A stretch of DNA of 33,162 nt from an uncultured Bacillota bacterium (GCA_949283775.1 CASDTU010000054.1:1-33162), one strand, 5' to 3'; shown: positions 7,245 to 15,783, counted from the stretch's first letter. Translations and numbers: made by a program. The notes: generated from the letters alone by a model not told the origin.

Positions 7245-9626
7245 TCATTTGAGTTTGACGATGGTAACGCCGGCTTCCCCTTCGCCATACTTTCCGGCGC
7301 GGAACTCCGCCACGTTTTTCATGCCGCGCAAGTGATTGCGGATGCCTTCTTTCAATTTTCCCGTACCCACGCCGTGAATGATCTTGACTTCTTCCAGCCC
7401 CGCGAGCACTGCCTGATCGATAAAGAGATCGATTTCGGGCAATGCTTCGGATACCGTCTTGCCCAAAAGGTTGATCTCCGTTTTTACGCTCTGCACGGGC
7501 GCTATTTTACGCACGATCTGTACTTTTTCTGCCCTTCCCGCCGTTTTTTTCTCCGCTTTTTTCGGCGCAGGGCGCACGGAAAACAGATCTTTGATCTTGA
7601 CGCTGAGCCGCATGGCGCCGACCGACACTTCCGCTTCGCCCTTTTTGGCATTCACGGATAAGACGAGCCCCTGCGCCTGCATCGCCCCGACAAAAACTTT
7701 ATCCCCCTTTTTGAGCACGGAAACGTCGACGGGCTGATAGGACGGAGCCTCTTCCTCCGCTTCCTGTTCAAACGCCTTGTCTTTGAGCTTGTTTTTCAGT
7801 GTGCGCGCGCGGATCAGGTCCGCTTCCGTCAGCTCGCGCTCCGCCGCGATCTTTTCGATCTTTTCCAACAGTTCTTCCGCCTCGACGGTGCGCTCGTTCA
7901 CGATGCGGCGGCTCTCCATCTTTGCGCTCTTATACAGCTTTTCCCGTTCCAGTTTGAGCTTTTCGCGCTCTTTGTCCACTTCCGCGATCTTTTGCGCCCA
8001 TTCCTCTTTGAGCTGCTGCGCCTGCTTCTGCGCCTCCGCCGCCTCGATACGGCTCTGCTCCGCGGTGCGCAGGATATTTTCAAACCTTTGCCCGCTCTCC
8101 GACAGGTTCTCCACCGCCGCCTGCAATATTTCTTCCGAAAGCCCCAGACGCCGCGAAATGGCAATCGCATTACTGCTGCCCGGCATTCCTAATCGGATCC
8201 GATACAGAGGCTGCAAGGTGTTCATATCGAACTCCATGCTCGCATTTTCGATCCCGTCCGTCGCATACGCAAATTCTTTGAGCGAAGTATAATGCGTCGT
8301 TACGATGCCGCTGCAACCGCGCGACAGAAGATAGGATAAAACCGCCTTTGCGATCGCCTGCCCTTCGTCGGGATCGGTGCCGCCGCCCAGCTCATCGATC
8401 AAAACGAGACTGTCTTTATCCGCGTTCGACGTGATCTCGATGACGTTTTTGATATGCGAAGAAAAAGTGGACAGGTTCTCTTCAATGGACTGCGCATCGC
8501 CGATATCGCAGAACATATTCCGAAAGACCGCGACCTCCGTCCCCTCCGCCGCAGGCAGAAACAGTCCGCAGCACGCCATCAGGCAAAAGAGTCCGCACAT
8601 CTTCAACGTAACCGTCTTACCGCCCGTATTCGGCCCCGAAACGAGCAAAAAGCGATATCCGCCGCCGAGCGAAACACTCACCGGCACCGCCGTCTTTGCA
8701 TCCAGCAGCGGATGCCTGCCCTTTTCGATCCGCAATCTGCCGCGCGCATTCAACTGCGGCCGGACGCATTTGTTTTTATAGGAATACTCCGCGCGCGCAT
8801 ACGCCCCGTCAATGCGGCAAAGAAGTTTTTGATCCTGCAGCAAAGCGTCGCTGAAACTTCCCACCCGATTGGACAGCATGCGCAGAATGCGTTCCACCTC
8901 TTCCTTTTCCGCAACCGCCAGCTCGCGGAGCTCGTTGTTCATTTCCAACACCTGTTCCGGTTCAATAAAGACCGTTGCGCCGCTTGCAGACCTGTCGTGC
9001 ACAAAGCCGCGGATCCTGCCCTTATACTCCGCGCGGACGGGCAAAACGTAGCGGTTATCCCGCATCGTAACGATGCCCTCCTGCAAATACTTTGCCCCCT
9101 CTCCGCCTAAATATTCGGACAGCTTCGCGCGGATCCGCTCGTTTAAACGGCGGATCGAGGCTCGGATGTTGTACAGCGCATCGCTCGCGCTGTCGCTCAC
9201 TTCCTCTTCCGAGAGAATTTTTTCGGAAATATCCGTTTCCAGCGCAAAATCATAGTAAAGTCCCGCCGCGATCTCTTTCAACAGCGACAGCTCCTCACCC
9301 TGCGCGTTTAATCCCGTATAGGCGATCCGCGCCGATCGCAAGAGCATGTTGACGTTTAATAGCTCTTTACAGGAGAGCGACGCGCCCTTTTTCGCCCGCT
9401 CCAGCTCATCCGACAGGGGCGGAAAATACTCGATCCGCCCGACGCCGCAGCGAAACAGCGCCAGATCGCTCTGCGCCGTCAGGTCCAAAGCGTACTCCGC
9501 CTCCGCTCTGTCCGTCGCAGGCACCGCGGAGACAATCTCTCCTTTCGTTTCGTCCAAAACCGCATACGATGCGACCGCGCTCAAAATTTTATTCAGTTCC
9601 AGCTTTTCTAAAATTTTTCCGTCCAT
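7245..9626 (-). CDS. mutS2: MutS2 ATPase with C-terminal Smr domain
   Basis: This 793-residue protein has the full MutS2 layout: N-terminal clamp/core helices, an ATPase with Walker A GPNTGGKT (331-338) and Walker B LVLIDELGGGTDPDEG (407-422), a long charged coiled coil (about 500-620), and a C-terminal Smr domain with IIHGVGTGKL. The Smr LDLRG motif reads INLLG here, a variant I recall from other Clostridia. MutS2 proteins restrain homologous recombination and, in Bacillus, rescue collided ribosomes by splitting them; which applies here is unknown. The ribosome site before the ATG is weak. The gene follows the U32 protein by 161 bp on the same strand, an order I recall from other Clostridia. 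Confidence 0.96.
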   Translation of the reverse strand: MDGKILEKLELNKILSAVASYAVLDETKGEIVSAVPATDRAEAEYALDLTAQSDLALFRCGVGRIEYFPPLSDELERAKKGASLSCKELLNVNMLLRSARIAYTGLNAQGEELSLLKEIAAGLYYDFALETDISEKILSEEEVSDSASDALYNIRASIRRLNERIRAKLSEYLGGEGAKYLQEGIVTMRDNRYVLPVRAEYKGRIRGFVHDRSASGATVFIEPEQVLEMNNELRELAVAEKEEVERILRMLSNRVGSFSDALLQDQKLLCRIDGAYARAEYSYKNKCVRPQLNARGRLRIEKGRHPLLDAKTAVPVSVSLGGGYRFLLVSGPNTGGKTVTLKMCGLFCLMACCGLFLPAAEGTEVAVFRNMFCDIGDAQSIEENLSTFSSHIKNVIEITSNADKDSLVLIDELGGGTDPDEGQAIAKAVLSYLLSRGCSGIVTTHYTSLKEFAYATDGIENASMEFDMNTLQPLYRIRLGMPGSSNAIAISRRLGLSEEILQAAVENLSESGQRFENILRTAEQSRIEAAEAQKQAQQLKEEWAQKIAEVDKEREKLKLEREKLYKSAKMESRRIVNERTVEAEELLEKIEKIAAERELTEADLIRARTLKNKLKDKAFEQEAEEEAPSYQPVDVSVLKKGDKVFVGAMQAQGLVLSVNAKKGEAEVSVGAMRLSVKIKDLFSVRPAPKKAEKKTAGRAEKVQIVRKIAPVQSVKTEINLLGKTVSEALPEIDLFIDQAVLAGLEEVKIIHGVGTGKLKEGIRNHLRGMKNVAEFRAGKYGEGEAGVTIVKLK

Positions 9627-9787
9627 CTCGCTCTTTTCTCTCTTTTTTGTCCGTTTCTTTCTCCCTGCGCATATATTGCCGCGCAGTTTCGCGCGCCCGA
9701 CTTTGCGGCGGCGAACCTTTCGTATAGCGGCAGCGCCGCCCGTTTATGCCCCGCTCCGCGGCCGGTGCCGCTTTTTTCTGCCTGCAA

Positions 9788-12193
9788 TCATACGACTCCG
9801 CCGCGCAAAAGCCCCGCCGTGTACTTTTTCTTATCCGACGAACCATTTTCGCCCCGCAGATACGCGCTCTTTTCTTCCTGCGAAAGCGCCGTAAAATCCA
9901 ACAGGCGATTTTGTATACCCTCGCTTTTTAAAAGGGCGCAGTTATAGATTTCAAAGCGGCAACAGGAATTTTGATAGCGCAAGAGCGGAAAAACTCTTCC
10001 GCTCTCATCCGTGAGCGAATATTTTCTTCGCCGATCGCAATTTTTACAATCTTTTCCGAACAGGCAATGCCCGAGATCCATTACTTTTATACTTCCGCCC
10101 GCAAGAAGAAAGGCAGAGGGTAAATCCATCTCTTTTGCCTCGCGCACGGAAAGCTCCTTGGAAAGCGCGATCTCTTTTGCACCGCCGCAGAGCGCGGACA
10201 AAGCCGAAAGACGGTTAAAAAGATTCCAGCCCGTGCCGGCAAACAGCGGCAGCGACTTTTCCCTGCAATACTCGATCGCATACACGCCGTCCGCATAGAT
10301 CCCGTCAAACTGCTCCGACACCTGCCCGATCGCCTTTAAATCTTCCCCTACGCAAAATGCCGGAAGATACAGCAAGACCTGCTTTGAAACTTCTCTTGCG
10401 CGCGCACAAACTTTGTAAATCTGTGCAGTATCCCTGTAATCGGCAGGCTTTACGATCGCATAGGCTAGACATGTTCCCCCAAACGCCCCATGTTGAAACG
10501 CGTCATCGATCGCCGCGATCCGTTCCCCTTCCTCCGCCTCTTGCCCCGCGCACGCGGAGGAAAGCGCCGCCTTTTCCGTCTTTTCCAGATATCCGCGCAA
10601 ATCAGCCGCCGCAAGCGGCTCGCGCGGCGCGGCGCACGACGCAAACACTTTGGCATAGATCTGCCGACGGAATTCGTTCAGCGCCGATTTTACGACAAAG
10701 CACTCCCCGATGATTTCGCAATCGCACGCGGCCGAAAACGGATAAGTGTCCGTCTTTAAGAAACAATCGACAAAATCCTGCCTTGAAAACGCGCGGCTTT
10801 GCGCCGCTTGCACGGTAAATTCCGAAACAAAGTCCAATGTTCCGAATCCGCCCGAAACGCGCACCTGCATCGGCTTTCCCTCACAGACTCTGCCGCTTAC
10901 GACAAGCGGCAACGACCTCTTGCGCTTTGCCACGCGCTCGGCAAGGCGGGCGTCCGAAGTCAGGTACACCTCGTCTCCGACTTGAAAATTTCCGCTGTTA
11001 AAAAGAGTAAATCCCTTCTGCGCCTTCGGGAAAAATCCGTGATACTGTCCGCCGCCGACTTCCAGACGATCTTCCAGACGATCTTCCAAAGAGTCTTCTT
11101 TCGCTCTCTCCCTGTCTTCCTGCCTTACACTTGCCTTTTTCTCTTCGGGCGCGCTTTTTCGAACGCTCTGCGCGGCATTTTTGAAAGTAAAGCGCAAAAT
11201 TTTAAAACCGTCGTTCTCTGCCGGCAAGTAGTCGGATCCCACAAGAACGTATTTGCTCCCTCTGTCCGCCTTTATAATCTTCCCTACGCGCTCGCCGATA
11301 TGCCCCTGCACCGCACGCGAGAGCAAATTTTTGTCCTGGCCCGCAAAATACCCTTTGGTATAATTTCCGCGGTTATAGGCGCGCTTTAAATCGGAAAAGC
11401 TCTCCCCTATGCGGGAAATATTTTCGTCAATTATATCTCGATAATAGCGCACGGCGCTGCCCACATAGGCGGCGGAGCGCATTCTCCCTTCGACCTTTAA
11501 AGACGATACCCCCGCTTGCACGAGCGCCTCGACGTCGTTTGCCGCGCACAGATCGGAGAGGGAAATTTTATAGGAAAAGCCCTCTTCTCCCTCTTTATCG
11601 ACGGAATATTTTTTTCGGCAGGGCTGTTTGCAGAGGCCGCGGTTTCCGCTGTTTCCGCCCGCAAAAGCGGAAAAATAGCATTGCCCCGAAAAACAGCTGC
11701 ACAGCGCCCCTTGTACAAATACTTCCGTTTCGATCTCCGCCGCTATCTTCTGAACGTCCGAAAGAGGCGTCTCGCGCGCCAAGATCACGCGCGAAAATCC
11801 GTACCCCTTTGCAAGTTGCGCGCCGTACACATTGCATACGCCCGCCTGCGTGGAAAGATGCAAAACCATTTGCGGATACAGTTCTTTGAGCGCCTTCCCC
11901 AAAAATACGTCCTGCAAAATCAACCCGTCCGCGCCCGCGTTCCATGCCCCCAGCGCGCAGGAGAAAAAAGAATCCAGCTCCCGATCTTTTACGAGCGTGT
12001 TGAGCGCTACGTATACCTTTACGCCCAAAACGTGCGCATACCGAATGTGTTCGCCTATCTCCGAAAGTGCAAAATTTGCCGCAGATTTTCGGGCCGAAAA
12101 CTCTTTCAGCCCTACATAGATCGCATCCGCGCCGGAATGGATCGCCGCGTAAAAGCTGTCCTGATCCCCCGCAGGCGCCAAAATCTCGCACAT
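9788..12193 (-). CDS. U32 family peptidase / collagenase-like protein with DUF3656-type C-terminus
   Basis: This 801-residue protein starts with the U32 TIM-barrel (ILAPAGDQDSFYAAIHSGAD, residues 4-23). It carries the family signature around EVFVQGALCSCFSGQC (157-172) with Cys165, Cys172, Cys188 and Cys192 as likely 4Fe-4S ligands, as shown for the U32 proteins UbiU/V. The long C-terminal half is the extension seen in RlhA/YhbU-type clostridial members annotated as DUF3656. RlhA in E. coli is needed for a 23S rRNA hydroxycytidine, so an RNA hydroxylation role is more likely than peptidase activity; this is inference. The start follows AAGGAG. Its promoter lies in a repeat-rich leader upstream. 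Confidence 0.92.
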   Translation of the reverse strand: MCEILAPAGDQDSFYAAIHSGADAIYVGLKEFSARKSAANFALSEIGEHIRYAHVLGVKVYVALNTLVKDRELDSFFSCALGAWNAGADGLILQDVFLGKALKELYPQMVLHLSTQAGVCNVYGAQLAKGYGFSRVILARETPLSDVQKIAAEIETEVFVQGALCSCFSGQCYFSAFAGGNSGNRGLCKQPCRKKYSVDKEGEEGFSYKISLSDLCAANDVEALVQAGVSSLKVEGRMRSAAYVGSAVRYYRDIIDENISRIGESFSDLKRAYNRGNYTKGYFAGQDKNLLSRAVQGHIGERVGKIIKADRGSKYVLVGSDYLPAENDGFKILRFTFKNAAQSVRKSAPEEKKASVRQEDRERAKEDSLEDRLEDRLEVGGGQYHGFFPKAQKGFTLFNSGNFQVGDEVYLTSDARLAERVAKRKRSLPLVVSGRVCEGKPMQVRVSGGFGTLDFVSEFTVQAAQSRAFSRQDFVDCFLKTDTYPFSAACDCEIIGECFVVKSALNEFRRQIYAKVFASCAAPREPLAAADLRGYLEKTEKAALSSACAGQEAEEGERIAAIDDAFQHGAFGGTCLAYAIVKPADYRDTAQIYKVCARAREVSKQVLLYLPAFCVGEDLKAIGQVSEQFDGIYADGVYAIEYCREKSLPLFAGTGWNLFNRLSALSALCGGAKEIALSKELSVREAKEMDLPSAFLLAGGSIKVMDLGHCLFGKDCKNCDRRRKYSLTDESGRVFPLLRYQNSCCRFEIYNCALLKSEGIQNRLLDFTALSQEEKSAYLRGENGSSDKKKYTAGLLRGGVV

Positions 12194-12220
12194 ACCTTCT
12201 TCTCCTTTTTAAAATGTATC

Positions 12221-12336
12221 GATTGCGGCGTATCTTCCGATTTTTACCGACCGCGCCGCGTTTTTTTTTGATCTTTATCGATCATGCCATGTTTTTTTTT
12301 GATTTTTATCTATTGTACCATGTTTTTTTGATTTTG
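12221..12336. repeat. ~31-bp degenerate tandem array in the U32 leader
   Basis: Two clear 31-bp units lie at 12249-12279 and 12280-12310, each with a run of 9 T followed by GAT(C/T)TTTATC. A shorter third unit lies at 12311-12336 and a decayed one at 12221-12248. On the minus strand the array lies between the U32 promoter and its start codon, so the units are mostly transcribed as A-rich leader RNA. Confidence 0.6.
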
Positions 12337-12340
12337 AAAA
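12312..12340 (-). promoter_or_regulatory. Probable promoter of the U32 gene
   Basis: Minus-strand TTTTCA (12335-12340), 17-bp spacer, TACAAT (12312-12317). The spacer contains one A-tract of the tandem array. Leader length would be about 110 nt. Confidence 0.5.
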
Positions 12341-12410
12341 GAATTTTATACAGAAAGTGCTTCGCCCCGACAAAAGCGCCTGCGCTTGCCGCCGCTCGGC
12401 AGGCGTTCGG

Positions 12411-12512
12411 TTTTCAAAGAGCGCATCTTGTTCTCTTCTTGCCGTTTTTAAAGAACACATCATTTTCTCTTCCGGCTGTTTTTAAAGGACGCATTTCTTT
12501 GCCCTGCCCCTG
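12411..12512. repeat. 34-bp imperfect tandem array, 3 units
   Basis: Units start at 12411, 12445 and 12479 with exact 34-bp spacing. Each begins TTTT(C/T)AAAG(A/G) and continues with a pyrimidine-rich part such as CATTTTCTCTTCCGGCTG. No ORF or promoter overlaps it convincingly. Confidence 0.65.
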
Positions 12513-12555
12513 TGTTTCAGATAGTCCCCTTGTATCGGCAAGATATAAAAAACGG

Positions 12556-12583
12556 TTTAAAATTTCCGATTTAAAATTTCCGA
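12556..12583. repeat. 14-bp perfect direct repeat, 2 units
   Basis: TTTAAAATTTCCGA occurs twice back to back (12556-12569 and 12570-12583), next to the terminator of the glycosidase gene. Confidence 0.75.
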
Positions 12584-12589
12584 TCGATC

Positions 12590-12620
12590 AAAAAGTCCCT
12601 TTGCCGTTCGGCAAAGGGAC
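12590..12620 (-). terminator. Rho-independent terminator after the GH38-like gene
   Basis: Perfect 11-bp stem GTCCCTTTGCC (12595-12605) with GGCAAAGGGAC (12610-12620), 4-nt loop. The minus strand reads five T after the stem. It starts 8 nt past the stop codon. Confidence 0.9.
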
Positions 12621-12628
12621 TCGCTATA

Positions 12629-14524
12629 CTATTTTCTTGCATTTTCGGGCGTTGTGATCTTCCAAACAAAGGTAAAATCGCCTTCCGTCCACTGCGGAAA
12701 GTTCGTGCCCCACATATTGTTGAACAGATTGAAGGTAACGCCCTTTGCTTTCTTTTTCATAAACGTACCGATATTCGATTCGTAGATCGCATTGCCGTCA
12801 AAGCTGACCAGCGGCGCATCGTAGGAGATAAAGCCGACGTTCCCCGCGATCGCGTACCGATCCAGGCAGAACAGGCGCACATTGGCATCCTCCACGATAT
12901 CTTTTCGGGGATCGAGCTCGATTCCCGATTTTGTGATGCGAAGCTCTTCGACGGACTTTTCAAAGCGGAAGGTAAAGTTTCCCGCTTCCAGCATCGGAGA
13001 CGCGCTCTTGCTTTTCAGCTCCAATTTTACCAGCACGCCGTCAGACACGGGCGTTAACGTAATGGCATACGAAGCGCAGTCGCCGTAGCCTTCCTTGTCC
13101 GCCCAAACGCTCTTATACTCCGCGCGGACGGCGCCGCCGGAAAGATTCTCTTTGGATACGAGTTTTGCCTTGTTGATACAGCCGGCGTATTCGGGATAGG
13201 ATTCGCGCCCGAAATCGGCAATCGACCAGCCCCAGAACCGCGTGACGTATGAGCGCATGAAATCGTGCATTTTCTGCGTCGGGATCACTCGGTATTCGTA
13301 CTGCGGCGAAAGTTTACTCCCGTCCGGACAAACGATATAGAGTCTTCCGCCCTGCGCATACACTTTATAGGGAGAAGCGGGGTCCGCGGCGATTTGCTCC
13401 TCTTTCAAAACGCCCGCCTTTTCCGCCGCCGCAAGCGCCGCGCTCTGCGCGTGCTGCGCGCGGACGCGCTGTTCGTTCCAGCTCTTTTCCATCAAGTCAT
13501 AGCGCGGCTCGACTCTCTGCGCGGTAAATCCTTTCTGATCGTACGCACGCTGCCAGCCTAAATGCGTCTTTACGTCCAGGCCCCACGTATGTTCTCCGAA
13601 CAGCAAAACGTTCTGATAATATCTGCTCAGCTCCGAAGAAATATCTGCACCGCTCTTTTGGGCCGCTTCTTTCGCCTCGCCCATCAGCATTCTCGCACGG
13701 CGGATCATGGAAACTTCTTTCGGATAGGTTCCCACGCCGTGGATCCAGGTATCGCCCAGATCGCCGCGCACTACGGGAAGATCGCTAAGATCCTCTTTGC
13801 TGATCTCCTTGTAAAAATCGTCCATCGTTCCGACGAACAATTCGTTGCCGTCGCCGACCTGCTCTAAAAGTTCCTCGATGACTTCCGGGCCCTGCGGTCC
13901 GATATTGTCGTTGGTCTGGCGCATTGCTAGCCATACCGGATATTTCCAATCCGCCGGAGGCAAAACGCCGCTGCCGTATGTATTGTTGTACATGGTAAGG
14001 ACGCGGTTTCCTTCCAGATCCTCCCACCAAAAGAGCAGAGGCACTTTCGGAGGTCTGCTCGCCGGATTGCAGCCTAAATGCAAAAAGCGGATCCCGTTCT
14101 CTTTCAAAACGCGGATCAGTCCCGCGGTATGCCCGGGAACGTCCGTCATCTTCGCGGACACGGGGTTGAGTTTGCCGTATTTTTTACTCAAACGTGCGGC
14201 GATCTTGCAGCCGTAGTCCAATTCGTCGGCAGACAAAAATTCGGTATGCGTCGTAAAAGGCAGGCCGTGCCAAACGAGCTGACCGCGTTCAATCAGTTTT
14301 TCCGCACGGGCGCGCTTATCTGCGGAAGCGGCTCCGAGCGAAGCGCAAAGCGGCCATGAAGACATCGTCCAGACGTATTGTTTTCCCGCACCGAGTTTTT
14401 GCGTCCCCTCACAGGTCGCCAAAACATCGTCGAGCATTTTCCCGCCGTATTGTTCCACAACTTCACTTGCAAGTTTGGTAAAGCCGATGTCAAAGTGTGT
14501 CTTAAAAACTGCAATGATCTTCAT
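12629..14524 (-). CDS. GH38-like glycosidase, DUF5054-type
   Basis: This 631-residue protein opens with THFDIGFT, which matches the metal-binding H-x-D of GH38 alpha-mannosidases. It contains KMTDVPGHT with Asp128 at the expected nucleophile position and EHTWGLD further on, and ends in a beta-rich region as GH38 enzymes do. It is much shorter than typical GH38 proteins and resembles the family annotated as DUF5054. No signal peptide is seen, so it would act on imported oligosaccharides. Sugar specificity is unknown. The gene stands alone with its own promoter, an operator-like palindrome and a terminator, which suggests substrate-controlled expression by a regulator encoded elsewhere. Confidence 0.8.
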   Translation of the reverse strand: MKIIAVFKTHFDIGFTKLASEVVEQYGGKMLDDVLATCEGTQKLGAGKQYVWTMSSWPLCASLGAASADKRARAEKLIERGQLVWHGLPFTTHTEFLSADELDYGCKIAARLSKKYGKLNPVSAKMTDVPGHTAGLIRVLKENGIRFLHLGCNPASRPPKVPLLFWWEDLEGNRVLTMYNNTYGSGVLPPADWKYPVWLAMRQTNDNIGPQGPEVIEELLEQVGDGNELFVGTMDDFYKEISKEDLSDLPVVRGDLGDTWIHGVGTYPKEVSMIRRARMLMGEAKEAAQKSGADISSELSRYYQNVLLFGEHTWGLDVKTHLGWQRAYDQKGFTAQRVEPRYDLMEKSWNEQRVRAQHAQSAALAAAEKAGVLKEEQIAADPASPYKVYAQGGRLYIVCPDGSKLSPQYEYRVIPTQKMHDFMRSYVTRFWGWSIADFGRESYPEYAGCINKAKLVSKENLSGGAVRAEYKSVWADKEGYGDCASYAITLTPVSDGVLVKLELKSKSASPMLEAGNFTFRFEKSVEELRITKSGIELDPRKDIVEDANVRLFCLDRYAIAGNVGFISYDAPLVSFDGNAIYESNIGTFMKKKAKGVTFNLFNNMWGTNFPQWTEGDFTFVWKITTPENARK

Positions 14525-14566
14525 TTTTCTGCATCCTCACTGATTGAATATGCTTCTGTTATTTCA

Positions 14567-14589
14567 ATATGCGACACCAGTGTCCATAT
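14567..14589. promoter_or_regulatory. Operator-like palindrome in the GH38-like leader
   Basis: Arms GACAC and GTGTC flank a 2-nt centre, and ATATG / CATAT extend the symmetry outward with one extra C in the left arm. The site lies between the -10 element and the ribosome site, where a repressor would block transcription. The regulator is not in this window. Confidence 0.5.
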
Positions 14590-14614
14590 ACCTTTTCGTT
14601 TTTTCCTCCTTCAA

Positions 14615-14642
14615 ATTATAACAGAATTGACAGAAAAAGCAA
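14615..14642 (-). promoter_or_regulatory. Promoter of the GH38-like gene
   Basis: Minus-strand perfect TATAAT (14615-14620) with TTGCTT (14637-14642) at 16-bp spacing. An AAGGAGG follows about 7 nt after the -10, too far from the real start to serve it; it precedes a 7-codon ORF (ATG at 14587) that may or may not be translated. Confidence 0.55.
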
Positions 14643-14791
14643 GCAAGTTATTGCAAAAAATATTTATATTTTTTTGCAAGCCCGAAAGCTGCGCCGATCG
14701 AAGCAAAATACAGCAAAATTCCGTTTCCGCTCCGAAACACTGTATCGGCAAAAGCACGGGGCAGGCTTAAACGACGGCCGCTGCACTTTAT

Positions 14792-14823
14792 AAAAAGCGG
14801 AGGAAAATATTCCTCCGCTTTTT
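14792..14823 (-). terminator. Terminator of the rubrerythrin operon (bidirectional form)
   Basis: Perfect 13-bp stem AAAAAGCGGAGGA (14792-14804) with TCCTCCGCTTTTT (14811-14823), 6-nt loop. U-runs form on both strands. It closes the minus-strand rubrerythrin/microprotein unit and insulates the glycosidase gene. Confidence 0.88.
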
Positions 14824-14845
14824 CTTGTCCTATTCAATTTTCCAA

Positions 14846-14974
14846 TCACAAATCGTCCGCATCCTGGACCGGCTTGTCCCCGTCCAGCGGAGTACCCGTA
14901 TAACTTCCGTTGCTATCGTAGGGAGAGCGCATGCAGGGCGCTTTCGCGCGATTTTTCCGCCTTTTTACTTGCAA
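14846..14974 (-). CDS. Small protein ending in PVQDADDL
   Basis: An open frame of about 42 codons ends in GSYTGTPLDGDKPVQDADDL. I recall small clostridial proteins with this GSYTG...PVQDADDL tail, so the C-terminus looks conserved and coding. The N-terminal half is strongly basic (KRRKNRAKA) with a Cys. The start is uncertain. TTG at 14974 has AGAGG about 9 nt upstream and overlaps the end of the preceding small gene; the ATG at 14932 would give only 28 residues and has no close ribosome site. It is the last gene before the terminator in the rubrerythrin unit. The function is unknown. Confidence 0.5.
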   Translation of the reverse strand: MQVKRRKNRAKAPCMRSPYDSNGSYTGTPLDGDKPVQDADDL

Positions 14975-15129
14975 TCCTGCGCGCCTCTCGATGCTTTTCC
15001 GGAACAATTCTTTGTGCCGGAATTCTGGCAAGCTTTGCTCTGCGATGCCTTGCTTTGCGCAGATTTGCTCTGCGAAGATTTACTCTGCGCGCTCTGCGTT
15101 GATTTGCTCTGCTGTTTGTTTGTGTTCAT
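14965..15129 (-). CDS. Ser/Gln/Lys-rich microprotein with pentapeptide repeats
   Basis: A 54-residue protein begins MNTNKQQSKS and then has five consecutive 5-residue units of the form [A/S/C]QSK[S/A] (AQSKS, SQSKS, AQSKA, SQSKA, CQNSG), with three Cys near the C-terminus and a basic tail. The coding reality is supported by a near-ideal AAGGAG at 7-nt spacing, a 13-bp gap after the rubrerythrin stop, and the shared terminator. The DNA shows matching 15-bp repeats. It has no membrane segment and looks disordered. I do not recognise a function; metal binding by the Cys residues or a spore/stress-related role would be guesses. Confidence 0.7.
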   Translation of the reverse strand: MNTNKQQSKSTQSAQSKSSQSKSAQSKASQSKACQNSGTKNCSGKASRGAQDCK

Positions 15130-15142
15130 CTTTTTCTCCTTT

Positions 15143-15730
15143 TTAATTTTCAAACGGTAAAGGAATCGCAACATACCCCTGCTTTGCGGAACACAGCGGG
15201 CAAACTTTCCACGCCTCTTTCGTCATGGCGCGGAAGCCGCATTCACTGCATACCCAGAGCGTCGGCTTATCCTTTTTATACAACGAGCCGGAATTTAAGG
15301 CCTCCTGCAAAAATCGAAAAACTTTTTCGTGCTGCTCCTCCACGCCGATCACCCGTTCATAGAGAGCGGCAATATCCGCAAAGCCCTCTTCCTTCGCCTC
15401 GTTTGCAAAAATCGGATACACCTCTTCGGATTCTGCCTGTTCGCCCTGCGCGGCAAATCCGAGATTTTCAGGCAACGTCCCGAATTGAAAGGGATACCCT
15501 GCGTCCAATCGGATCGAATCAAAATTTCCCGCCTTTAAAATCAGAGTATCGTAAAACGTTTTCGCGTGATTGGTTTCGTTTTTCGCGATCTCTCGAATTT
15601 TATCCGCCAAAACGGGATACTCTTCCGCTTCCGCCTGTTTTGCGATCAGTTGATAGCGCATCCCTGCCTGACTCTCCCCCGCAAACGAACGGGCTAAATT
15701 GAAAAATGTCTTTGTCTTTTTGAACTGCAT
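15143..15730 (-). CDS. Rubrerythrin family protein
   Basis: This 195-residue protein has an N-terminal ferritin-like di-iron domain (ARSFAGESQAGMRYQL, then NETNHAK and GVEEQHEKVF with the Glu/His ligands) and a C-terminal rubredoxin-like zinc/iron knuckle made by CSEC and CPLC. This is the normal rubrerythrin order. These proteins reduce hydrogen peroxide in anaerobes using NAD(P)H-linked electron donors. The ATG has AAAGGAGG about 9 nt upstream. Two small genes follow on the same strand with almost no gap, so all three are probably one transcript. Confidence 0.93.
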   Translation of the reverse strand: MQFKKTKTFFNLARSFAGESQAGMRYQLIAKQAEAEEYPVLADKIREIAKNETNHAKTFYDTLILKAGNFDSIRLDAGYPFQFGTLPENLGFAAQGEQAESEEVYPIFANEAKEEGFADIAALYERVIGVEEQHEKVFRFLQEALNSGSLYKKDKPTLWVCSECGFRAMTKEAWKVCPLCSAKQGYVAIPLPFEN

Positions 15731-15777
15731 AGGTCCCTTCCTCCTTTCTGTATGTAGTATTCCCCTCCCTGCGCCGT

Positions 15778-15783
15778 ATTATA
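15778..15783 (-). promoter_or_regulatory. -10 element of the rubrerythrin operon
   Basis: Perfect TATAAT on the minus strand 48 nt before the ATG. There is no good -35 at normal spacing, which may mean activator dependence or a chance match. Confidence 0.4.

Noticed and set aside
9627..9787. Possible small gene or RNA between the U32 gene and mutS2
   Set aside because: GC-rich inverted segments near 9730-9760 suggested structure, but there is no promoter, T-run or ORF with a ribosome site.
14551..14589. 7-codon leader peptide (MDTGVAY) before the GH38-like gene
   Set aside because: The AAGGAGG is about 17 nt from its ATG, too far for normal initiation, and there is no run of regulatory codons. 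Kept only as a remark on the promoter.
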